From Spongiibacteraceae bacterium (GTDB taxonomy: Bacteria > Pseudomonadota > Gammaproteobacteria > Pseudomonadales > PIVM01), in the NCBI GenBank assembly GCA_030618505.1, contig JAUXDF010000207.1, forward strand, positions 1 to 6,134: a stretch of 6,134 nucleotides of DNA, given 5' to 3'. The position numbers and the translations under genes were made by a program. The notes under the pieces are model-generated. The model saw only the letters and a program-made list of their open reading frames with translations. It had not been told where the DNA came from and made no database searches. Within the stretch, counting starts at the first letter, position 1; each line of letters begins with the position of its first letter. Shown here piece by piece: positions 1 through 5,075 of the stretch.

Positions 1-164
1 CTGAATTTGACCCTCGACAATCAGCATTTTATTACGCTCGTTTGCTGGAAATCCCGACCCCGCGCTACACCACCTACGATGCGAAACTGCTAGGCCTCAG
101 AGCACCAGAACCAACATCCATTCAGGAACGTGCGGTAAGCTCTGCGATTTGGTACCAACCTTAG
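1..164 (+). CDS. DUF3604 family protein, C-terminal end only (5' end outside window)
   Basis: The reading frame is open from the window edge (first full codon at 3) to a TAG at 162-164, giving the last 53 residues. They include RQSAFYYARLLEIPTPRYTT, then a YDAKLLG segment, IQERAVSSAIWYQP and the stop. The pattern 'AFYYARVLEIPTPRW(T)TYDA...IQERAWSSPIWY' is, from memory, the characteristic C-terminus of DUF3604 proteins. These are large proteins (often above 600 residues) of unknown biochemical role with a PHP/amidohydrolase-like flavour, common in marine proteobacteria and sphingomonads. Only the tail is visible, so no catalytic residue can be checked. The gene is on the same strand as the sulfotransferase and DUF1214 genes and may belong to the same functional cluster. 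It falls below usual ORF length cut-offs because its start is outside the window. The family call is fairly sure; the function is unknown. Confidence 0.8.
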   Translation, partial: EFDPRQSAFYYARLLEIPTPRYTTYDAKLLGLRAPEPTSIQERAVSSAIWYQP

Positions 165-226
165 CGAGCTGTACGACGCGGGAAATATATGACAACATTG
201 TTACGTCCTTCTATTTCCGTAAGGCT

Positions 227-235
227 TGCGATAAT
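227..235 (+). promoter_or_regulatory. Candidate extended -10 promoter before the sulfotransferase gene
   Basis: TGCGATAAT matches the extended -10 pattern TGnTATAAT at all but one position. No convincing -35 is seen 16-18 bases upstream, which is tolerated for extended -10 promoters. Transcription would begin near 242. That leaves almost no leader for an ATG at 247 but a leader of about 90 bases for the ATG at 334. This is a pattern match only. Confidence 0.35.
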
Positions 236-246
236 ATCATTTACCA

Positions 247-1617
247 ATGATGGCAAATACTAAAAAACTGCTATGTTTAGTGAGCAGTCTCGTATGCTCT
301 CACCACAACCATCCCAAGAGCGGCCCAATAGATATGCACAAGACCCAGCTCCCGGCATCCACCGCCTACCAACGCCTGCCCATTCGCGTACTCAACAGTG
401 TGTTGCGCGGCTTGAACCGAATCGGCATTGCAAAAATAGACCTCTCCGCCGAAGCGATGATGGTCGAGGCACAAAAGCAAACCGGGCTCAGCGATTTTGG
501 TGATGGAAATTTTCGCAAACCTCTATCCCTGCTAGTGCAGTCACTGGAAAAGGATGCCGACCTGAACCCCTGCGGGCGTTTTATACAACGCATGTCAAAT
601 ATCCGCATACTCAAACATCGTTTGTGGGTTCAGGAACTGTTAAAAAAACACCCGGAAATACTCGACAGAAAAATCACCCGCCCCATTGTTATTGTCGGTC
701 TGGCACGCAGCGGTACCACCCGCCTGCACCGACTGCTGGCCTCCGACCCACAATTCGCGCACCTTAAAGCGTGGGAGTCGGTCAACCCCGCGCCCTTTCC
801 GGAAAGTTATGAGGCGAAAAGCAAGGGGACTGCTGACCCGCGTATTGCCAATATTGAGCAGGCATTAAAGGCCATTTTATATGTCAGTCCGCAAATTGCG
901 GCGGTTCATCCCCTTGGTGCGTTGGAGGTCGAAGAAGAAATTGGCCTGCTACAACACGCCTTTTCCAGCCAGCTTTTTGAGATACAAGCGAAAATTCCGG
1001 ATTTCGCCGAATGGCTAATGAGTAACGACCAAACTTATGCCTATGAATATATGGTTGTGCTGATGAAGATAATCGGCTGGTTTCGCGATGAACCAGAAGA
1101 CAAACAGTGGGTGCTGAAAACACCTCAGCACATGCAAGACCTTGATGCCCTGCTCAACGTATTTCCCGACGCCCAACTGATCTGCTCTCACCGCGACCCC
1201 ATCAAAGCCGTAGGTTCTGCTTGCTCGATGACATGGAATACTATCGTTCGTGATTGTGACACCATTGATCCTTTTTGGGTGGGACAAGAATGGGCAAATA
1301 AAACCAAACGTATGTTGGAGAAAACCATGAAGGTGCGAGATGAACTCGCCGCCAAAGAAAACCAGTACGATGTACTTTACGCCGACATCAACAAGGACTG
1401 GCAAAAGGAAATTCAAGGCATTTATGATTTTCTTGGGCTAGAGTTGAACGACGAGGCCATCCGCTGTATGGAAGCCTGGCGTGCGGAAAATGCCCAATAC
1501 AAACACGGCAAACACAAATACAGTCTGGCTGATTTTGGCCTAGACGAAAATGAGGTCGATAAGGATTTAATGTTCTATCGCGATGCCTATAAGATCCCTT
1601 ACGAAAATAGAAAATAA
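247..1617 (+). CDS. Sulfotransferase family protein (PAPS-dependent type, Sulfotransfer_3-like)
   Basis: This is a predicted cytoplasmic sulfotransferase that would move a sulfuryl group from PAPS to an acceptor; the acceptor is unknown. Numbering from the ATG at 247 (456 residues), the 5'-phosphosulfate loop is IVIVGLARSGTTRLHRLL at 147-164. The 3'-phosphate-binding segment is LICSHRDPIKAVGSACSM at 311-328, with R316 and S324 at the expected places. Other family-like segments are LSDFGD (81-86), HPLGALEVEEE (221-231), WVLKTPQHMQDLDALL (288-303) and KHGKHKYSLADFGL (419-432). The start is uncertain. Residues 1-29 look unlike the family, and the ATGs at 247/250 lack a clear ribosome binding site. 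The in-frame ATG at 334 gives a 427-residue protein, closer to the usual length, and fits the candidate promoter better, though its own ribosome site (AAGAG, 14 bases away) is weak. A 53-base gap separates it from the DUF1214 gene on the same strand, so an operon is likely. The fold call is strong; the substrate is unknown. Confidence 0.9.
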   Translation: MMANTKKLLCLVSSLVCSHHNHPKSGPIDMHKTQLPASTAYQRLPIRVLNSVLRGLNRIGIAKIDLSAEAMMVEAQKQTGLSDFGDGNFRKPLSLLVQSLEKDADLNPCGRFIQRMSNIRILKHRLWVQELLKKHPEILDRKITRPIVIVGLARSGTTRLHRLLASDPQFAHLKAWESVNPAPFPESYEAKSKGTADPRIANIEQALKAILYVSPQIAAVHPLGALEVEEEIGLLQHAFSSQLFEIQAKIPDFAEWLMSNDQTYAYEYMVVLMKIIGWFRDEPEDKQWVLKTPQHMQDLDALLNVFPDAQLICSHRDPIKAVGSACSMTWNTIVRDCDTIDPFWVGQEWANKTKRMLEKTMKVRDELAAKENQYDVLYADINKDWQKEIQGIYDFLGLELNDEAIRCMEAWRAENAQYKHGKHKYSLADFGLDENEVDKDLMFYRDAYKIPYENRK

Positions 1618-1659
1618 GTCTCTCGCTGGTCAAATCAACATATCTTAAACTACAAAAAT

Positions 1660-1663
1660 GGAA
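1660..1663 (+). promoter_or_regulatory. Ribosome binding site of the DUF1214 gene
   Basis: GGAA lies 7 bases before the ATG at 1671, in the 53-base gap after the sulfotransferase stop. It supports that ATG as the start and fits translation from a shared transcript. Confidence 0.5.
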
Positions 1664-1670
1664 TACAACT

Positions 1671-2780
1671 ATGAGTGTTACCACCGAAAGCCGTACTGCT
1701 CTCAAAGAACTTATTGCCCTTCTGCAGGAAATTGACGAACGCTGGGCAGGCCCGGAGTTTGATATGCACTCAGAAGCCGATGTTGTCGCCGCCCACCGAG
1801 CCCTGATGCACAACCTAGAAGGCGGACTGGTCGGCATGTTTGAAAGTGACCCAGCCAACCCGGAGTTCAAGCGTATTGTCACCAATAGCCGCAAGTTTAC
1901 CGGCGACAATAGCGATGCTATCTATTTTGACGCTCCAGTCAGCGTAGACTATGAATACGTCATGCGCGGCACCATAAGCGGTGCCGTCTACTTTTCAATG
2001 ACTACCGAGTGTCATTCTGAAAAAGGCAATATGCCCACCAGCACCGGCAGCGTACTGAATGATACGCAAATCGACGTTGACGAAAATGGCGAGTTCACTG
2101 TCTATATTGGTGGCAAAGAACGTGAGAGAAACTGGTTAACTTTGGCAAACGGGGCATCACGTGTGACCACTCGTCATTATTTTGAGAATGAACAGCCCGC
2201 AGGAAATGACCCTTTCGCAGAACCCCGGCTAGCCATAAAAGTTATCTCGAAAAGAACCATTCCTGCACCGCCCAATGATCAATCGGTATCGGATGGTATT
2301 CGCAAGGTGGCCGAATTTTTACGCAGCCGTACATTGGGCATGCCCCGCTTTGCTGATAACCCTCCTCCCTTTGTATCATTAACGCCCAACGCTTTTCTAA
2401 AACCGGTGCCGCCTGGGGATTATGGTTTATCCGCACTGGATGCCCACTACTCTATGGCACCTTTTTTCCTCGGTCCTGATGAAGCTCTGGTAATTACCGG
2501 CAGATGGCCAAGCTGCCGCTTTGCCAATGTCTGCCTGTGGAATCGTTTTCAACAAACCTTTGATTACGCCAATCGTTCGGTCACTTTAAATCGCACCCAA
2601 ACCAAACTGGAAGCAGACGGTAGTTTTAAAATGGTGATTGCCCACGAAGACCCCGGCGTTGCTAATTGGCTTGATACCGAAGGGAATCCCTTTGGTATGG
2701 TTTTTTGGCGATTTTTTCTGGTTGAAGGGGATGTCGAGACACCGACTGCGGAGGTGGTTAAATTAGCTGATCTAAAATAA
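1671..2780 (+). CDS. DUF1214 domain-containing protein
   Basis: The protein has 369 residues and is complete, with a ribosome site 7 bases before the ATG. The C-terminal part, roughly residues 270-355, resembles DUF1214: DEALVITGRWPSCRFANVCLW, then the stretch to LNRTQTKL, and finally HEDPGVANWLDTEGNPFG and MVFWRF. Residues 1-200 form a separate region rich in predicted beta strands, with no membrane segment or signal peptide visible. It does not look like the DUF1254 domain that often precedes DUF1214 in other proteins, so this is the shorter stand-alone type. The biochemical role of DUF1214 is not established. Proteins of this type recur beside sulfotransferases and lipid or steroid metabolism genes in mycobacteria, sphingomonads and marine gammaproteobacteria (from memory), and the present neighbour fits. 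The stop abuts an IS91 relic on the other strand, but the C-terminus PTAEVVKLADLK looks native. No terminator with a T-run follows. Confidence 0.85.
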   Translation: MSVTTESRTALKELIALLQEIDERWAGPEFDMHSEADVVAAHRALMHNLEGGLVGMFESDPANPEFKRIVTNSRKFTGDNSDAIYFDAPVSVDYEYVMRGTISGAVYFSMTTECHSEKGNMPTSTGSVLNDTQIDVDENGEFTVYIGGKERERNWLTLANGASRVTTRHYFENEQPAGNDPFAEPRLAIKVISKRTIPAPPNDQSVSDGIRKVAEFLRSRTLGMPRFADNPPPFVSLTPNAFLKPVPPGDYGLSALDAHYSMAPFFLGPDEALVITGRWPSCRFANVCLWNRFQQTFDYANRSVTLNRTQTKLEADGSFKMVIAHEDPGVANWLDTEGNPFGMVFWRFFLVEGDVETPTAEVVKLADLK

Positions 2781-3214
2781 TTTCTACAATCCAGTCGTTG
2801 CCTGAAAACAGGCAATAATCTTGACCGCGCCACCACAGCGATTGCAGATTGTGGCATCGATATTAAATACGCGTTTAAGCCGCTGAGCCCAGGTCATTTT
2901 CTTATGCTCGCCCACCGGCAGCTCTGCGCTCTTCTTGACCTTGGCCCCCATTTGATGGCGCTGCCCTTACCACGCTTCGCGGGCGTCACATTGATTCGAT
3001 GCTTACTGTTAGGTGCCAGAGCTCCATGAAACCGCGTCAGATTGGCTCGGGGTTTGGGCACCAATGCAGCCAACTTCGCTATGAAGTCCAGGGGTTCGAA
3101 TATGACATGCGTCGTCCCATCCCGATACGGAGTCTTCAACTCGTACCTCACCATTCCCCGGGAGGTCAGCGTCAGGCACTTTTCTAATGCGACTGGGCGA
3201 AATATAATATGTCT
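2781..3214 (-). mobile_element. IS91-family element remnant, truncated at both ends
   Basis: The whole stretch between the DUF1214 stop and about 3214 is explained by the 3' part of an IS91-type transposase gene read on the - strand. The N-terminal catalytic part, the origin end (which should lie beyond the transposase stop) and the termination end are not visible. Transposase similarity fades near 3205-3215, where a different + strand coding relic begins, so this marks the right breakpoint. The left breakpoint lies at or just inside the end of the DUF1214 gene. No target duplication is expected for this family, and none was seen. Confidence 0.7.
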
Positions 3215-3226
3215 GAGAAAGGGCAA
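2784..3226 (-). pseudogene. IS91-family transposase, C-terminal fragment with frameshift
   Basis: Two - strand frames join into one recognisable protein tail. The upstream frame (3226 to 2894) holds ALEKCLTLTSRGMVRYELKT, RDGTTHVIFEPLDFIAKLA and LTRFHGALAPNSKHRINVTP followed by AKRGKG, all typical of the Y2/HUH IS91 transposase C-terminal half. Similarity then drops out near 2955-2968 and resumes in another frame. There VKKSAELPVGEHKK, MTWAQRLKRVFNID and a zinc-ribbon-like CNRCGGAVKIIAC run to a TAG at 2784-2786. The HUH histidines are absent, and where related proteins have 'RYIARP' this copy reads RHIIFRP, so a tyrosine expected near the breakpoint appears to be histidine. The - frame stays open to 3256 and the listed start is a TTG, so 3226 is only a convenient limit; true homology begins near 3214. 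The product cannot be functional. The family assignment is confident. Confidence 0.85.
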
Positions 3227-3463
3227 GGTGATGATTTTGTACTTGGTGGTGATTTAGTCGTCTTTGAAGGTGATGGTGAAGCTCGTATATTGACTAAGAA
3301 AGGTTTCTGCAACCCTTGTGTTAACGGGGTAAGAAATCTTGAAGTGCTGAACAACCGAATTTTCTTCGTTATGTCGACCTAGTGCAACTTATCTGATCGA
3401 GCGGGCCTTGCATTTTATGAGTACAAGTCGGAAAAAGATGATTTTGACGAGAACAATCAATGA
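3188..3463 (+). pseudogene. C-terminal relic of an unrecognised gene, interrupted by an in-frame TAG
   Basis: One + strand frame reads from 3188 (just after a TAA) to TGA TAA at 3461-3466, with a single internal TAG at 3380-3382. From the ATG at 3209 the first part is 57 codons: MSEKGQGDDFVLGGDLVVFE and so on, to GFCNPCVNGVRNLEVLNNR and IFFVMST. After the TAG it continues CNLSDRAGLAFYEYKSEKDD to FDENNQ. The composition on both sides of the stop is protein-like and acidic, as expected of one gene that gained a nonsense codon. The 5' part is missing where the IS91 relic begins, so the fragment was probably cut by that element. No ribosome binding site is visible before 3209. I do not recognise the family. 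The paired cysteines in FCNPC and the beta-like pattern would suit an exported protein, but this is weak. It could instead be a short intact 57-residue ORF ending at the TAG. Confidence 0.5.
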
Positions 3464-3500
3464 TAAATGCATCTGCTATTCATGTATTGCGAAGCAACAT

Positions 3501-4769
3501 TTAGACGCTATTATTTTGTTTGATTTGTTTCGCAAACTCTTTTGGTGATACGCCCATATGTTTTTTGAAATTGCGATAAAATGTGGGGGTGGAGGAAAAG
3601 CCGGCCTGTTCTATAATATTGCTAATATTGATATTGCCTTCCTTGTTCGCCCGCATAATATTGACTGCTGCTTCGACGCGAAAGGTGTTTACAAACTCAT
3701 AAAAATTGCAGCCTCCGACCTGATTTATTGCCTGACTCACATGAGCTAGCGGTAATCCTGTTTGATCCGCTAGGCCTGCCAACTTCAGATCATTATCTAA
3801 ATACAGGCGTTTGTCGCTCATCAGCATTTTAATTTCTTTATAAACGGCTTCTGCTTGATCTCGCTCTAAGCCCGTGGCGGAATATTTAGCATCATTGCAT
3901 TTCGGTAGGTTAGTTTGAGGTGTGTTTATGTTTTCACCTGCGTTGCCAACCATTTTGGTCAAGTTTTCAGTTGCTACATAATTAGACTGAATGGTGGATT
4001 CGTCTGTAGCTAATTCATTAGACGGTGTAGTGATATTGTCCATGCATAGGCCCTTAGCTCTGGGGGCTTTGTATATGCAAAAGAAGGTGATCAGGTAGCC
4101 GAAGATTAAACCAGAGCTCAGAGTAAACAGGGTATAGTGACCAAGATGTTCGGATTTGCTGAAAAATGCGATCGAAGCAAATATAAAGTGTAATAAACCG
4201 AGTAGCGCAAAATAGATACAAAAAGACCGTAACCAACTTAAACTGATTGATTCTATCGAAGAATAGTAGTCGGTGACTTTGTCTTCATGTCTTTTGATCA
4301 CGTTTAGGCCGAGAAAAGCGTAAACCATGTAGGATAATGACGCTATGCAAGCTATTGAATAAATAAGACCTTTGTCCGGAGGCATTGAAATATTCTGTGT
4401 CAATAATGCTACCGCTAAAAAGGGTAAGGCGTGTAATAAATACACGGGGCGAACGGTAAAGTGAGTAAGTGTTAGAGATCGGCAAAATAAGTAGAGTATT
4501 GGCGCAGACAGTACTCGAAGCCCCATAAACGGAACTAAGTATTCCAGAAGTTCGGGGAATCCTCTAAAGAACAGATAGTATGTCAACATCCGCAATCCTT
4601 CTATAAAAAGAAATAAGGATAGGAAACGGTATGCCGTCTTGTTACGGCTATTGATGCTAACAATCATTAGCCCCAAAGCCAAAGCCCAGCAATTCATCAG
4701 GCCATTCAAAGAGATTGCCTTGATGTCATAGATCATTGTGGAGCCAAATATACTTTCTAAAGCGAGCAT
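3501..4769 (-). CDS. Membrane-anchored AraC-family transcriptional regulator (about 7 membrane segments plus HTH)
   Basis: The 422-residue protein probably sits in the inner membrane and regulates transcription directly. The N-terminal half shows about seven hydrophobic segments, near residues 23-40, 48-68, 74-97, 108-124, 135-157, 180-203 and 210-233. After segment five comes the cytoplasm-like stretch YYSSIESISLSWLR (168-181), typical of membrane AraC regulators. Residues 238-300 form an Asn/Thr-rich linker. The C-terminal AraC domain spans about 305-415. Its first helix-turn-helix is LKLAGLADQTGLPLAHVSQA (329-348). The second is ISNIIEQAGFSSTPTFYRNF (382-401), followed by the family signature KKHMGVSPKEF. 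The ATG at 4769 has AGGG four bases upstream; a second in-frame ATG at 4733 (residue 12) is possible. The gene is transcribed divergently from the lipoprotein gene at 5076, a common arrangement for a regulator and its target. The ligand is unknown. No clear terminator follows the stop. Confidence 0.9.
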   Translation of the reverse strand: MLALESIFGSTMIYDIKAISLNGLMNCWALALGLMIVSINSRNKTAYRFLSLFLFIEGLRMLTYYLFFRGFPELLEYLVPFMGLRVLSAPILYLFCRSLTLTHFTVRPVYLLHALPFLAVALLTQNISMPPDKGLIYSIACIASLSYMVYAFLGLNVIKRHEDKVTDYYSSIESISLSWLRSFCIYFALLGLLHFIFASIAFFSKSEHLGHYTLFTLSSGLIFGYLITFFCIYKAPRAKGLCMDNITTPSNELATDESTIQSNYVATENLTKMVGNAGENINTPQTNLPKCNDAKYSATGLERDQAEAVYKEIKMLMSDKRLYLDNDLKLAGLADQTGLPLAHVSQAINQVGGCNFYEFVNTFRVEAAVNIMRANKEGNINISNIIEQAGFSSTPTFYRNFKKHMGVSPKEFAKQIKQNNSV

Positions 4770-4918
4770 AAAACCCTAATAGGCAATTTGTTACCTTCAC
4801 TTACACTATTGCAAATGAATTTTTTGTTATTTGAATGGCCTATTTTTTGGCCATCATTGAGTCTTCTTAATAATCTAGGTTTCACCGCTTTTTCTCAAGC
4901 GGAATCTGTCTTTAAAGG

Positions 4919-4960
4919 GGCGATTTTCTTATCAGCTCGCAAGTTGATAAGAAAATCGCC
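4919..4960. repeat. Long near-perfect inverted repeat (19-bp stem, 4-base loop)
   Basis: The left arm GGCGATTTTCTTATCAGCT (4919-4937) and the right arm AGTTGATAAGAAAATCGCC (4942-4960) pair over 19 positions, with one G-T wobble, around the loop CGCA. Beyond the arms, TTAAAG on the left can pair with CTTTAA on the right after skipping two extra G residues, extending the stem. The right arm is followed by TTTAATTATA, a poor U-tract. It could be a DNA-binding dyad, an RNA stem in a leader or small RNA, a bidirectional terminator, or a relic of a small mobile repeat. The structure is certain; its role is not. Confidence 0.85.
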
Positions 4961-4971
4961 TTTAATTATAG

Positions 4972-5027
4972 GTGATAACACTCTCATTCTATAAGGTGAA
5001 AAGCTTTTTGATGCTTTTACGTGAGAA
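4972..5027 (+). promoter_or_regulatory. Three regularly spaced GTGANAA boxes, candidate regulator sites
   Basis: GTGATAA (4972-4978), GTGAAAA (4996-5002) and GTGAGAA (5021-5027) lie in the same orientation, 24 and 25 bases apart. The first two share a longer match (TATAGGTGATAA and TATAAGGTGAAA). The last box directly touches the candidate -10 at 5028. AraC-family proteins often bind direct repeats spaced by about two helical turns near a -35, so these are candidate operators for the divergent regulator. The motif is short and could be chance in A+T-rich DNA. Confidence 0.3.
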
Positions 5028-5033
5028 TATATA
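5005..5033 (+). promoter_or_regulatory. Candidate promoter for the lipoprotein gene
   Basis: TATATA at 5028-5033 is a fair -10 and lies 17 bases after a poor -35 (TTTTTG, 5005-5010). A weak -35 with upstream direct repeats is what an activator-dependent promoter would look like. Transcription would begin about 35-40 bases before the ATG at 5076. Confidence 0.3.
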
Positions 5034-5075
5034 GCCGTTGACCCAAAAACAATAACGAAACCAGGTATTGATATC

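Larger units (their letters stand above)
4770..5075. other. Divergent intergenic region between the AraC-type regulator and the lipoprotein gene
   Basis: These 306 bases carry no convincing gene and are A+T-rich. Besides the elements listed separately, two short hairpins are visible. One has arms ATGGCC/GGCCAT (4835-4854) around an 8-base loop; the other has arms CCGCTT/AAGCGG (4885-4902) around a 6-base loop. A further imperfect dyad AAAAGC/GCTTTT lies at 4999-5018. None is followed by a T-run long enough to call a terminator. No convincing -35/-10 pair for the - strand regulator could be picked out. The density of dyads suggests a control region for both genes. Confidence 0.5.

Noticed and set aside
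884..1909. Several - strand open frames (884-1123, 1015-1416, 1388-1909)
   Set aside because: They lie antisense to the sulfotransferase and the start of the DUF1214 gene, show no family resemblance and no ribosome sites, and are explained as shadows of the + strand genes.
2800..2813. GCCTG/CAGGC palindrome as terminator of the DUF1214 transcript
   Set aside because: The stem is only 5 bp and is followed by AATAATC rather than a T-run; the bases are largely explained as transposase coding sequence (Ile-Ala-Cys-Phe-Gln).
2564..2857. - strand open frame of 97 codons across the DUF1214 end
   Set aside because: It is antisense to the DUF1214 gene and runs against the better supported transposase frame at its upstream end; its composition is not protein-like.
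2999..3257. + strand open frames of 62 and 71 codons
   Set aside because: They are antisense to a clearly recognisable transposase fragment and have no similarity of their own.
3487..3497. Small dyad TTGC/GCAA after the regulator stop as a terminator
   Set aside because: A four-base stem with a three-base loop and no T-run is too weak to support a call.
4919..4960. The hairpin as an integron attC site or rho-independent terminator
   Set aside because: No GTTRRRY/RYYYAAC core pair flanks it, no integrase or cassette pattern is present, and neither side has a proper T-run.
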